In this document: positions 48,105 to 60,026 of the stretch, piece by piece
Position numbering within the stretch: position 1 is the stretch's first letter
Layout of the letters: every line of letters begins with the position of its first letter
Source of the DNA: Maea johnstoni
Taxonomy: Eukaryota > Annelida > Polychaeta > Spionida > Magelonidae
NCBI GenBank assembly: GCA_963942565.1
Contig: OZ012693.1
Coordinates: forward strand, 9,568,726 to 9,632,725
DNA: 64,000 bases
Direction: 5' to 3'
The notes under the pieces: generated by a model
Told to the model about the DNA's origin: nothing
Seen by the model: only the letters and a program-made list of their open reading frames with translations
The model's database searches: none
Position numbers and translations under genes: made by a program

Positions 48105-48414
48105 CAGGGACTTAGCCAAGACCTGTCCAGCCTGTCTTCCAGGCAGTACCTAAAAAACTCCTTTTTGGACAGAAAAGAACTTATATTAAGAATTTCCAAT
48201 TTTGAAGTTATGGGGGTAATAGCAAAATATTTTCCTAACAAACCAACTTCTATGACATAGCTGAAGTTGAAATTGCCCTTTCTTGACACAATAGGCTTAG
48301 CTATTAAATGTAGTTGATCTAAGGATTTGAAGTACAGTAGCTAATTCTGGACAGGCAGAAATTTTGGAATTCCTGCTTTGGACAGGCATTTTAGAAATCT
48401 GGGCTAAGACCCTG
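48105..48414 (+). mobile_element. family A hAT-like MITE, full length with TSD
   Basis: CAGGGACTTAGCC to GGGCTAAGACCCTG. Flanks ATTAAGGT and TTTAGGGT (6 of 8). A good reference copy. Confidence 0.88.
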
Positions 48415-48724
48415 TTTAGGGTAAAGCAACAATGGAGAAAATATTTTATAGCAAATGCAGTTTGAATTTATACATATAATATCATAAAAATAATTCATAT
48501 CATTTAATTAATTTTATCCGATGGGAAAAGTAATTTTATACCATAAAACCCATTTGTTGTAAAAGGAATATCCCATCCCTGAGAAAGATCTACAGCTGTA
48601 AATATGGCATATTTATGCGTTTGAAACTGACATATGCATAGGATGGGAAAGGTTATTTTATATCATAAAACATATCTGTTGTTCAAAATATTTCACATTC
48701 CTGAGGGGGTCTGCAGCTGTAAAT
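48415..48724. other. AT-rich DNA with an internal repeat
   Basis: GATGGGAAAAGTAATTTTAT and GATGGGAAAGGTTATTTTAT, about 120 bp apart, with following ATAAAAC and CAGCTGTAAATATGGC blocks, mark a two-unit degenerate tandem repeat. Confidence 0.6.
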
Positions 48725-48910
48725 ATGGCCGCCGCGTATGAAGGCATATTTTGGTATATGAGATTTGCCTGCTGGCTGCGTGGCATCTTGTTATTACCAC
48801 GTGAGACGCTTCTGTTATCAACCAGCCAAAGAAACTGACAACCCTTGCCCTGCAGACTTTCCTATTATTGCTTATGACGTGCGTGGTAGGGGAGATGATG
48901 TTTCACCTAG
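48725..48910. other. unique CpG-containing patch
   Basis: GGCCGCCGCGTATG, ACCACGTGAGACGC and TTATGACGTGCGTGG in otherwise AT-rich DNA: an E-box CACGTG and a CRE-like TGACGTG. Possible regulatory DNA. Confidence 0.3.
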
Positions 48911-49063
48911 TTTTGCCTCATGAGGTCATGCACCAAGTGGGTTACCTGTATATCCAGGAATGACAATCACCAAGAATATGTGTTTGCTTTGGAATGGAAG
49001 TGATGCCTTACACAATGTGTGTGTGTGTACATACAAATATATAAATTGAGTGTGTAATTGTTT

Positions 49064-49200
<137 letters not shown>

Positions 49201-49238
49201 TGTATATATATTTGTGTGTATATATCCTGTATCTGCCC

Positions 49239-49452
49239 TAGCCTGCCTCCCAGGCCATATTTAAATGTCATTGTGGATAGATGGTACTGCTGTATACTAG
49301 GAGGGTAGTTGGAAATATGTTACCATTACAACCCCCTTGTTGTGTTAACTAAATGGCCAATAGTAGATCACAAGTCCCTATGTAGTATAGGTGCAGGCAT
49401 ACATTGTTATATATAAAAAAGTAAAACACAGTTAAGCCTAGTAGCTAGGCTA
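49239..49452 (+). mobile_element. family C Mutator-like MITE
   Basis: TAGCCTGCCTCCCAGGCC to GTAGCTAGGCTA, full length. Target duplication not convincing (5 of 9). Confidence 0.85.
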
Positions 49453-50598
49453 CGCCTGCTCATGGAAGCTTCCTCCTCTTCCCGCCTGCTCCAAGCAGGT
49501 CACCACTATTCTCTTGCATTTTCAGCTATTTCAGCACAACTCTCCTTGAATGGTAGGTATTATTAGACTCTGGTACACGTCTTTTACGTGGCTTACAACC
49601 TATCCTAGTGATGGGCAAATAATCCCTCCTCAGGTTACCCAGGATTACATGGAACCTCTTAGGGGGTTAGATAGCCCCTCATAAGCATTGTGTAATGGGG
49701 CCATGCCAGTGGCTTACTATTTCACCCTAGACTAGCTACTAGTCTTGTCTGTATTTTACCTTATCATATATATATGTAGGAAATGGTCACCTACATAAGG
49801 TCATGTATAGCCTACTAGGGCCGACTTTTGCCATATATGAGGAATATATATTCACTAGGGCTAGGACAATTAATTGAAAACTCAATTGGATTGGCAATAA
49901 TTAATTCTGTCTTGCTTGAGTGAAATTTTTAAAAATTGATTAATTTCAATTATCGCCAATATCATTCATTATTTACCACTTTATCATACTGTGATAGCAG
50001 TGCTTTCTATTCCATTGCCATTTCATAATCTTGCCTGGGAAATTGTGTCTTACAAACAATGTCTTACAAACAGTGCAAAAACTGCACATATACCCTATGT
50101 AATGGGTCCAGATTAGTGGCTCTCTAGGTCCCATTTGGCCTAGGAAGATCAATGGGCAAGTCCCAAGGTCTAAGTCCTAGGGGCAAAACGTTGAAATAAC
50201 CATGCTAAATCACATATTCATTGATGAAGAAAAATCATTCTTGATGGAAGACAGATTGAGCTAAAAAAAAATCCTACAATTCTAACTTTACCTTCTCTTT
50301 CCATCTTTGACTGTCATGAAGACTGTTTAAGTCACAGGGCTTTGTGATGTTGTGTATCGATCGCGAGTCTGTGGCTCTGGTTCCTATGGAATATTTATTA
50401 TATATTACCAATATATGTGTGACTACGTGCAAGTGGCACTCAACATTACAAGGCCCTGCACTGGTCCAAGTTGACAGATGGTACACTTACCCAGGAGCCA
50501 GGATTTGCAGATGAAAGGAAAAGAGGAGGAACAGGAAGAGATAGGGGTTGACTCTTGATGGATCAGGACCCATCTATTTGTCAGGAGAGGAGAAGGAT
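49453..50598. other. unassigned DNA
   Basis: No repeat match. A 70-codon minus-strand frame at 50274-50486 has no recognisable domain. Confidence 0.3.
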
Positions 50599-50640
50599 GG
50601 GGGGGGGGGGGGGGGGGTGGGAAGGGGGGGGGGGGGGTGG
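50599..50640. repeat. two G homopolymers
   Basis: Two runs of G separated by TGGGAA. Confidence 0.9.
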
Positions 50641-50834
50641 GAAGAAGGGGGAGAAGAGGATGACTAGGGGCGTTGATAGATGCGATCTCACATCTACTCG
50701 TATGTGTAACTCGGTCAATGTCCGTTCTTAGCTCTCAAGTGGGGTTTTCTGGTGCCAGGTCAGAAGAGGGTGCCAGACTGTTGGACAGATATTAATGATA
50801 CTGTGGCTTGATAGAAGCAGTGGTCTTAGTTGTG

Positions 50835-51088
50835 GCTATGGACGATGATTCTGGTGATAATGATGATGGAGATGATGATGATGATGAAAATGGTGATGGC
50901 GGTCATGGCAATGATAATTATGATGGTGATGATGGTGATGATGTTGATGATGATGATGATGGTGATCACGGCAATGATAATGGTTATGATGATGATGATG
51001 ATGTTGGTGATAAGATTTGTGATGTTTATGATGATTCTAAATTTGAATTGAAAATAATGATGGTAATGGTGAGGACTATGCTAATGAA

Positions 51089-51130
<42 letters not shown>

Positions 51131-51235
51131 TATATGCTATTGAAGATGATCAATGGTAATGATGGTGGTATTGAAGATGAGGGTGAGGATGATGGTATTG
51201 AAGATGATGGTGAGGATGATAATGATGGTAAAGAG
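50835..51235. repeat. degenerate GAT microsatellite
   Basis: GAT/GGT triplets over 400 bp. Asp-rich and Met-rich frames are the translation of the repeat, not genes. Confidence 0.93.
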
Positions 51236-51450
51236 GCTGGTTGTGCTGACTATTTAATGGGAATCACTCGGCACCAATCCCTGCAATCTGTGTGTTGTCC
51301 AGATGCGTGGTGTTGTGTCTGTGCATTAAGCCGGGTCAGCAAGGGGGTGCTGGATGATTGATAGAGGAGATCAGTAGTTGCTATGCCAGGCATGCACGGT
51401 CAGCATCCCTCTTAGTGACCTTGCTACTTTCTGACCCATAGCAGCCTTAG

Positions 51451-51605
51451 CAGGGCTCGAAATTAAGCTTTTTTCAGGGGACCCCAACTGCATCTGTTGT
51501 GATTAGAAACCAGTACATATCTGGGCTCCCTGCAAAAATGTTAGGGAGATAAAGGCAAATTCAAGGGAGCCCTCGGCTCCTGGCACCCCCTTATTTCGAG
51601 CCCCG
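51451..51605 (+). mobile_element. family E MITE
   Basis: CAGGGCTCGAAATTAAGC to TTATTTCGAGCCCCG. A B element starts right at its end. Confidence 0.8.
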
Positions 51606-52024
51606 CATTGTCTTATCCAGCAGGGTGTCTGGGTGCCTTTTGGACACCCAAATCTTCAAAAATCATCCCTCAGGACACCCAAAAAGGTTTGAGGAATTTC
51701 TTAGATTGTCATTTTCAATCATATAAATCAATATAATTCCTATTGCATTGTATATGGACATTATGCTTTATTTCGTTAAGTAAATATATGTTTATGATTG
51801 CAATTTAAGTATATTGTTGGACATCTCCCTTGAAAATTAAGATGCCCCAAAATTTCATTATTGCCAATTTTGGGCACCCAGTTTCTGAATTATTTCATAA
51901 AGTAAATACATGTTTATGGTTGCAATCTGAGTTTATTATTGTCTCCCTTGAAAATGAAGATGCCCAAAAATTTTACGATCGCTAATTTTGGGCACCCAGT
52001 TTTTAAACCCTGGCTAAGACCCTT
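51606..52024 (-). mobile_element. family B hAT-like MITE with doubled end
   Basis: CATTGTCTTATCCAGCAGG to CCTGGCTAAGACC. The terminal segment of about 110 bp (GTAAATATATGTTTATG ... GGGCACCCAGTTT) is present twice in tandem. Confidence 0.8.
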
Positions 52025-52569
52025 CTCTGACCTCCCACACAGCTCACTCTCTCACTCCATACAGACGGTCCTTGACCTGACCTCACTCCGGACCTATCTC
52101 GGCTCACCCCAACACGACTCCCCTGGCCTGACACCCCCTCTTTCTCCACTAAAACATATAAACATTGCTTCATGGTGATGTTAATGCAGTTTCAGTGACA
52201 CACTGTTTATTATTGGGCATTCCTGCCCTGTTTGTACAAGCCTCTGCTGGATATCTCTTGGTGTAGAATTTTGTGGACTGGTGCTGACATCTGTTGGGAG
52301 AACCTATAAAGAAGTGCTGCCCTTCTAGTGTTTAGATCTGAGAGAAGAAAATCGGAGAGTAGAAGCAGGGCATATCAGATAGAATGATCTGATTGTGCTG
52401 TAGGTATGTGGCTGTTCATCTCAAGGTGTGGACCTGTACCATCATCATTGGTGAGACTTTGCCTGTATTTTTGAATATATATACAGACAGATACATATGT
52501 ACAGCATTTATTAATATCACCATATAGATTGATGTCAGGATGCAGTTTACACAGACTTGTAGCAAGTGT
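52025..52569. other. unassigned DNA
   Basis: No match or gene. Confidence 0.3.
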
Positions 52570-53155
52570 ACTTTTATCCTTGAAACTTCATTTCTGTGTA
52601 GACATTCCTTTCAGGAGCTGTAAGTTATTGGCAACGATGTGTGTATGGTTGCCGCTGACTACTGTTGGCATTATCCTTGAAGCTTAGTTTATGTGTAGGC
52701 ATTCTGTCTGAAAGTGTGTAGACATTCTGAGCTGAAAGTTATTGGCTCTGTGTATATGATTGCTACTGCTGCTGTAGACTTGCTACACGTCTGTGTTATC
52801 AGGCTCATTCCTTCAAGTCTGTGACAGTGATCTAACCGGATTTGATTTCACTCCAGGTTTAGTTCTGAATAGATTATCAAGGAGGACAGACTTGAGCTTT
52901 AGTCTGTAACTGAGTTTCAAACTGCAAATTCTGAAACCTGTGCTGCCATCTATAGCCTGAGAGAGACATCACACCTATCCTGTAGTGATGGAGGCATGGT
53001 ATTAAACCTAACTCAGCCTGAGAACCAGGCTACTGCTGCTGCTGCTAGCATTATCCTTGATGCTTAGTTTATTGGCAGACTCTAGTGCTTTCAGCTAGGA
53101 GTGGGGGAGAGTTATTGCCTATGTGTTGTATGAGTAGCTGCCTCACCAGGGTGAT
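52570..53155 (+). repeat. degenerate minisatellite, split by F
   Basis: Three units start near 52573, 52669 and 53050 with TTATCCTTGAAGCTTAGTTT (or a close variant), then GTAGACATTC-like and AGTTATTGGC words. F lies between units 2 and 3. Confidence 0.75.
52843..53032 (-). mobile_element. family F MITE in a minisatellite
   Basis: TGATTTCACTCCAGG to GAGAACCAGGCTA. Reverse of 47629-47816. Confidence 0.8.
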
Positions 53156-53193
53156 CTATAGTGACTCATGTTAGTAGAACATAAACTAGCAGT

Positions 53194-53412
53194 TTAACCT
53201 TTATGCTGCTGGTGGCTAATTTGGCCATTACAAAATGATGCAAAAAAACCTGAAAAATGACTGGAAACCAGGCACATGGGTACTCATCTGAGAGTACTCT
53301 GTGAGAGCTATCCAATGAATACCAACATGACAGCTTTTATATATTTTTTAAAAATCTTTGCTTTCTTGTGCTTTGGACGAAAGTAGCCTTATATTAGCCT
53401 TGGATGGGGTAA
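53194..53412 (+). mobile_element. family D TTAA MITE
   Basis: TTAACCTTTATGCTGCTGG to GGATGGGGTAA. Confidence 0.82.
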
Positions 53413-53518
53413 CTCATTCCCTGCTGGATATCATCTCCTTTGAAAGTGACATCTGATAATTCAGAAAATATTTTTGAATAAGTCTAAATTTGCAAAACAT
53501 TGCTTTTAAGCAACATAT

Positions 53519-54200
53519 AGGCTAGACTAAGCCTGCATCCATGGTGCTGTTACTGGTTATGTGATGGTGTGTTTTTTGACTGTAAATTTAGTATAATCAT
53601 GACTACACATTTAGTATGGTAAATGCACAGAAGGGCTAGTAGCTAGGCCAGGCTAAGGCTGCATGGTGCTGTCTGTCTACTGTCTCTCTGAGAGCTGTAT
53701 GTATGAGTTTTGCCTTTACATTCAGTATGATAATGCAAAGGTCTATTAGCTAAGCAGGTTAACCCTTTCAATGCTAAGGCTACTTTCGTCCAAAGAAAAA
53801 GGGCGCATTTTTCTTTGAAAACCATCTTAGCCCTTTCATGTTGGTATTCATTGGAAAGCTCTCGCTAACTACTCTCAGATGAGTACCAATTTTTCTCATA
53901 TTTTCAGTCATTTTTAAGGTTTTTTGCATAATTTTGTATTGGGCAAATTAGTCACCAATATTATAAGGCTTAGGGTTAAGGCTGCATGATGCTGTCAGTG
54001 CATGGAGAGATGATGGTGTGAGTTTCACTGAGAGCTGTCTGTATGTCTATATGAGCATTGACTATATACATTTATGTCTCATATGCCTTTGGTATGATGA
54101 TGCAGTGAAGGGCTAGTAGCCAGGCAGGCAGGCTAAGGCTGCATGGTGCTGTCAGTGGAGAGATGATGGTGTGAGTTTCACTGAGAGCTGCAGGAGGCTG
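53519..54200 (+). repeat. degenerate minisatellite, split by D
   Basis: Units with AGGCTAAGGCTGCATGGTGC, GCTGTC, GAGAGCTGT and a GATGATGCAGTGAAGGGCTA-type end near 53519, 53641, 53980 and 54118. Confidence 0.78.
53759..53979 (-). mobile_element. family D TTAA MITE in a minisatellite, with paralogous empty site
   Basis: TTAA on both edges. Flanks AGCAGGTTAA and TTAAGGCTGCATG join to AGCAGGTTAAGGCTGCATG, matching the sister units' CAGGCTAAGGCTGCATG at 54128-54144. This shows precise TTAA insertion. Confidence 0.92.
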
Positions 54201-54374
54201 TCAGGTCAAGGCTACAACCTCACTCACTTTCAGCCAGACAGCACACTATGTAGAGTCTAGTATATATGTACCTGGTGCCGAGGGCATCATTGGCAGCAGC
54301 GCTGAGGATTCCTTGCTTTCTCTCTTACATACAGGGACATCTTTGGCATAATTAGACTTGCTTTGGGGTCTTTT

Positions 54375-54619
54375 TCAACCTTTTCATGCCTGGAAATTAC
54401 CTCGACTATTTTCATGTTTGGACCTGTGATGAATTTTCATACAATTCTGAAATGAATCATAAATTGGAAAATTATTCAAAAGTGGGTAGTTAGTTAGTTT
54501 CTGATTTGCATCTCTCCATCAAATATTTTCTGAAAACTAGATTTGTTTTAAAGATATATCACCAATATAGTCTCAATATAGTCAAGCGGTTTTGGGCGCT
54601 ACTGGCATGAGTGGCTTAA
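54375..54619. mobile_element. family Q-like TTAA MITE
   Basis: TCAACCTTTTCATGCCTGG and CTACTGGCATGAGTGGCTTAA: inverted ends of Q type. Confidence 0.6.
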
Positions 54620-54690
54620 ATGCTCCTTGAGTCGACAAACAACCTTGGCAGAATAGTATAAACAGTTGCCACTGACTGCTTGCTGTCCCC

Positions 54691-54854
54691 TAGCCTAGTC
54701 CTAGGGCAAGTTAATTTATATGACTGACCAGGGTGACCACTATTGGCGCCATCTGTCAACAGCAACTAAAACTAACACCTAAATATTGAGCAAAAGATAG
54801 ACCAGAACAGAGAAAAGCAATATTTAAGTAAATCATAGACTAGGAGGAAGTCTA
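54691..54854 (+). mobile_element. family G Mutator-like MITE, short form with perfect TSD
   Basis: TAGCCTAGTCCTAGGGC to TAGACTAGGAGGAAGTCTA. GCTGTCCCC on both sides (54682-54690, 54855-54863). Confidence 0.9.
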
Positions 54855-54863
54855 GCTGTCCCC

Positions 54864-55424
54864 CACACCTGCTTCTGCTTGTATCTGGCTTCAGACATGT
54901 GAGTGGGATTTCAGTGACTAGGGGGTAGGCATGGTTTTCCCCAGTGTACACCGCTTTCAACTGGCCAATCACGGCTTCTGCAACTGAAAGAACCCTTAGA
55001 ACTATTTGTGAAGAGAAGAGATTTTTTCCGGGTTTCTATCCCATTGCAATGTGACCTAAGCTGTTCAAGCAATGGACAAAAAATCCTTCCTTTTCTTCAT
55101 CAGATTTCCACGTTCTTTGCTCAGTAGATTACATCACCATTCCTCTGTGCTCACATTAGTAAGCTTGGAATTTTTGATTATACCAAGATATTCAATGTAT
55201 AATTATACTATGTACAGCTGTAGTACTTGCAAGGTTGGGAGTATAGAGTGGTGCCATCTGTGGGTCAGCTGGTCAGTTCAAGGCTAAGACCATCCACTTT
55301 CTGCTACACGGAGTGCTACGTACGTCCCTGGCCTAGCACAGCTTAGGTCGAGTTCGCCATTCCTCATCTTTACTCATACTCACAACCTTGGCACCAGGTG
55401 CTGGCTACTATATTGGTCAGGGCA
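54864..55424. other. unassigned DNA
   Basis: A GTGCCATCTGTGGG word at 55251 resembles a CTCF core. Nothing else recognised. Confidence 0.3.
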
Positions 55425-55625
55425 AGGTAAAAATAGCTAAAAATCACCCTTCAGGACACCAAGATCCTTGGGAGAGTATCAATTTCAAGGATATTATTGA
55501 TTTTTTTTCACCTCAATATAATTCTCATGACAATCCTAAGGATATATTGTTTTGTTATTTAAACAATTAAAATATATGTGTGTGGTTGTAATCTGAGTAT
55601 ACTGTGGTCTCCTTTGAGGTCATTT
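55425..55625 (-). mobile_element. family B MITE, decayed
   Basis: AAAATCACCCTTCAGGACACC, TCTCATGACAATCCTAAGG, TGTGGTTGTAATCTGAG, TGTGGTCTCC in B reverse order. Confidence 0.65.
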
Positions 55626-55959
55626 TAGTCCAGTAGGACAACAGCCGTAAATCAAACACAAGGAACTATGAAAAATGTACATTTGATAAAAATCTCACTG
55701 GGGATTCATTTTATCAGGCATAAAAATGCCATATGTCCTAATCTGTTTGCATCCTCCATTAGTGGGCATAAGGAATGTGTTTTGAGTGTGAGACCTGTCA
55801 CTACGGTCCCGTAACCTTTACGACCCCCCCTCCCCCTCCATCATCTGGGCACACGCCAGATTACCCCCCAGATTACCCCGCACGCTCTCCCCTCTGCATG
55901 CTGCCCATAAAAGCTACGCTAGCCCAGGTCATATTTGGTAGACTTGCTACAAGTCTGTG

Positions 55960-56118
55960 TTAACCCTTTCAATGCTGCTTAGGCTACTTTCATCCAAAGC
56001 ACAAGGACGCAAAGGTTTTTGAAAAACATCTTAACCCTGTGATGTCGGTATTCATTGGAAAACCCTCACTGAGTACTCTTAGATGAGTATCCATGTGCCA
56101 GGGTTTCAGTCATTTTAG
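55960..56118 (-). mobile_element. family D TTAA MITE, truncated
   Basis: TTAACCCTTTCAATGCTGC through GGGTTTCAGTCATTTT; the far end is missing. Confidence 0.8.
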
Positions 56119-56758
56119 TTGGAGAAGACAACATACTCACTATTCAGTTTGCTGAGCTATCAACTGCAAACGTTAAAAACTGAGTTCCCATTTGCAGTTT
56201 GCTAGAGACATGCATGGGTTCAAATTCAGGCTGGGACATGCGAGAAAGTTATCAGTGACTAAGGGTTAGACGGTGGTTTTGACCAGATAGTCTCATTTCC
56301 TCCTCCACTTAAAACTTTAAAACACTATTTAGTCGCAATATGGCTGAAAAAGGGATAAATACTAATATTCCAAATTCTACCTACTGTCTAGTTTAGTATT
56401 TGCATTATATAGCTGTTTAACATAGCCTGAGAACCAGGCTACATATTTGGGGTAGCCCAGGATAGAAATGGTGCCAGGCATGGGGGTGGTTATCTTTATG
56501 ATTCCTGGACTGCAGTGCTGGGGGACAGGAATATGAGAGATAAGATTTATCTATTAGTTCCACATGTCTCCACAGGGGGGGATTTGAAAGGTTTTTATGT
56601 GTACTTTATAGGGCTTAGGAAATAAAAATGGAGGCTTCTCGGTAATCTGACCTATCCTGAAATGTGGGTGAAGGAAAAACTCTGTTTTCTGTCCTGGTTA
56701 AGAGGGTGCAGAAAGTTCAACATATGTTTGTCCAACGCATCCATGGCAAGTAAAGAGA
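56119..56758. other. unassigned DNA with a family F end
   Basis: TAGCCTGAGAACCAGGCTA at about 56424 is the F terminus alone. Confidence 0.4.
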
Positions 56759-56989
56759 TAGCCTGCCTCCCAGGCCATATTTAAATGTCTTCCATTGTGG
56801 ATAGATGGCACTGCGGTATACTAGGAGGTCAGTTGGAAATATGACACCACACTATTAACACCAATCTCAATCGTGTGGCAATTGTGTGAACTAAATGGCC
56901 AACAGTAGGCCACAAGTCCCTATCTAGTATAGGTGCAGGCATTTATATATAATAAAGTTAAATCATAACAGAGCATTGTAGCTAGGCTA
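56759..56989 (+). mobile_element. family C Mutator-like MITE, full length with perfect TSD
   Basis: TAGCCTGCCTCCCAGGCC to GTAGCTAGGCTA. GTAAAGAGA on both sides (56750-56758, 56990-56998). Best reference copy for C. Confidence 0.93.
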
Positions 56990-56998
56990 GTAAAGAGA

Positions 56999-57454
56999 GT
57001 GCCTTCATCATGTGGGGTTTATTGACCCAGATAGATTAATCTATGTGAAATATTTTGTCAAGGCATGAACAAGTTCATTGTAGGGTTTTTTTTGGAGAAA
57101 AATCCTCTTATCATCAGTTTTATTAAGTAAACTTTCCATGCTATGCTTATTTTCTAATTCATGTGTGTATTCATGTCACCTGGCAATGAAGTATAGAACA
57201 AAATGAGAGAGAACCATTGTATGTGTACATTTATCACTTAGTCAGTTTGTTCACAATTAGTAGTTGGCAAAAACGTTCAGTTTGGTGCCAGTATACGCAT
57301 CTTATAGTTGTCAGCCAGTCAAATTGGTAGCAATTAATGTCCTGTATATATATCGCCTAATCCCACACTTATGAAATTTCATGTTTTATTTGAGAAAATA
57401 AGTCTTTAAGACAACAAAAATATTCAGGGCAACAAAAAAAATCATATGACCCAC
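56999..57454. other. unassigned DNA
   Basis: No match. Confidence 0.3.
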
Positions 57455-57621
57455 CAGGGCTTGGAATAAGGGGGTGTCAGGAGCCCAGGGCTCCCATCAA
57501 TTGTCCTGCAGCTCCCTCAAATATCTGCAGGGAGCCCAAAGATGTACTATAAGGAACATCTTTATGTAGCTTTTGAAGATGCAGTTGGGCTCCCTGGAAA
57601 AAAGCTTATTTTCGAGCCCGG
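57455..57621 (-). mobile_element. family E MITE
   Basis: CAGGGCTTGGAATAAGGGGG to TATTTTCGAGCCCGG. Inverted ends of E. Confidence 0.8.
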
Positions 57622-58007
57622 CACACTATAAAGCATAGTTGCTACATGAAGGAATGAAGAATTCCTCCTTGTCTTTTGCTTCAGGCTACTACTCTCATCC
57701 TTGATTACCGGCTTTGCTACAAGTGACATACTTTCAGGCTGATTCAATTTCAGCCCCAATTTCATGTTCCGTCACAGAGCTAATTGGCTTACCTGACGCT
57801 CTATTACACCTGGGACTGCAGAGTGGCAGTGCTGACCTGTTTCCAACGCCTAGACCAAAATCAATACCTACTGCAGGTAGAACTATAGTACAGGGCTCGA
57901 AATTACAGATAGCACCATATTCACGGCTATCTAATCATGGAAGAATGGCATTTCGGGCAAGCTGAACAAGCCCTCAACTTGCTGCACATGACTATCCAAC
58001 ATGAGAA
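57622..58007. other. unassigned DNA
   Basis: CAGGGCTCGAAATTACAG at about 57892 is an isolated E terminus. No gene. Confidence 0.35.
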
Positions 58008-58185
58008 TGAAAAATGATGCAAAAAACCTGAGAAATGACTGAAACCCTGGCACATGGGTACTCATCTGAGAGTACTATTAAGCGAGAGCTATCCAATGAA
58101 TACCAACATGACATGGTTAGATGGTTTTCAAAAATCTGCATCTCTGCACTTTGGACGAAAGTAGCCTCAGCATTGGAAGGGTTAA
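58008..58185 (+). mobile_element. family D TTAA MITE, 5' truncated
   Basis: AAAAATGATGCAAAAAACCTG through CATTGGAAGGGTTAA. Confidence 0.8.
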
Positions 58186-59714
58186 GGTGGAGCCAAAAGT
58201 ACCCATATATGAAATATCTTAGTACCTGGATTGATGGTTGTCATGGTATATATGTAATTGGTTGTATGGAAATTAATAATTTATCAAGTTCTGTACTATA
58301 CTGTATGGAAGGATTTCCTCGGGGTACGGGTAGATGGCTGGGAAAGTGTTAATGTAGCAAGTACTCTCTATGTTTGGTTAAGGAGTATGTATGTCCTTGT
58401 AACTAGGAGTGAAGGTTAGTTATTGCTTGATGACTGGAGCATTCATGTGCACCACACAATAACACAACTACATCCTCAGGCACAGACAGAGTGGGCTCTT
58501 AAGCTGCTTACACACTGCCTCAAGCTTAAAACCTACACACACCTACATATTTCACAGAGAAATGTTAATTTGAAAATTAACAACAACTCTCCTTCAAATA
58601 TTTGGTAAGTTAGATGCAGAGACAGTTCTATAAGAACCCTAGGAGTATGGAAGGTATGATTAGGTAGGGAATTGTTTATGTATGATCTCCTTGTATGGTT
58701 TTCATAACCTCAAGCATAAAACCTACACACAAACACACACACCCACAAACACCCACACGAACACACAGGCACACAATATAAACACACTTATCATCATATT
58801 TCAGAAAAGTAGAGAGGTTACTACAGGGCTGATATGTTTCAAAAAATTTGAACTGATTTAGATTATCATTTCAAATTACTACGGCTATGGGCTAGTCTGC
58901 AACAAAAGCTCAGGATTCAACACTTGTATATGGATGGATAATACATTGACAAGATGGACAAATTGCTTGTATGCTATAGTGAGGGATGATAGAGATTGCT
59001 TGTATGCTATATAGCAATATTTAGTGATAGATGATAGAGATGAAGGGTTCAGAGTGCCTGGCTGCTCACCAATATATACTGCTGTCAGAGCTTAATTCAG
59101 TGCATAACTATTGATGTTCTGCATACCATTCCCTGTAATGTACAGTACAGTAGAGTGAATATCAGAATGAATTATATTGATTTTTCACGCCATGGGCATC
59201 AGATGGGTCCCAAGTGACCCTTTCCTACTCAGGAAATCTGGAAGGCTCTCAATATTTACTAAATCTGCTCAAAGGGGCGTACCATTTGATATTATTGGAG
59301 GGGGGTATCCTTTTTTATGAGAAAAAAGTACTGGCACTGAAAATTGAAAAGAATAATCTGGCCATAAAAATTAGTGCTATATCTGGTGGCTTTAAAATAC
59401 CTTTGTTATAGTTTGGTTTTATGCCATCTAAGCTTATGGAAAACCCTTCTTTATTTTTTTTCTGGGATATCACTAAATTCTCACTCTATCTAAGGATGGG
59501 AAAACGTATTGAGACCCTATGTAGTAAGTGCATATGTTACATGGCTTGATGAAACCTTACGAATACACTCCTAGGAAGAGAGTTATTTTCTGAACCACAA
59601 AAGGATGTTTTTCTTGGGGAAGATCAATAAGTCATTCTTTGCACATTCTTCACTTCATCTAGCTTGTGGTTAGGTTTCTGCTCTCAATATAGTACACTAT
59701 TATGTACAAATAGC
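58186..59714. other. unassigned DNA with a local two-unit repeat
   Basis: CTCAAGCTTAAAACCTACACAC (58520) and CTCAAGCATAAAACCTACACAC (58711) mark a loose duplication. A CA-rich tract lies at 58730-58790. No gene. Confidence 0.35.
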
Positions 59715-59948
59715 TTAACCCATTCATGCCTGTAGGGATACACAAAATCCTGACTATTTCAATGAGATCTTTTTGACCAAGACATATTGGCAATACAACT
59801 TCAGAAATATTCAGCCGAAACCTTAAAGAAACATTTTTTTTTCTTTTTTTTTTTGAAATTTGTGCTTTATTCCAGCGTTTTTGCAGAAAGTATTATAGAC
59901 CCAGACAGCACTTGTTAAGGAAATCTCTAAGAAGCATGAATGAATAAG
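59715..59948 (-). mobile_element. family Q TTAA MITE, decayed
   Basis: TTAACCCATTCATGCCTG start. The far end AGCATGAATGAATAAGG resembles GAGCATGAATGGGTTAA. Confidence 0.5.
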
Positions 59949-60026
59949 GTCATTGAAGCGTCTGCCAACTAGATCTGCGTTCAATTCTAAACAAGTGGTT
60001 TAGCCTGAAGCCAGTTCATGTGTGTC

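Noticed and set aside
50808-51361. Asp/Gly-rich and Met-rich frames
   Set aside because: Degenerate GAT microsatellite; no start context, splice or domain evidence.
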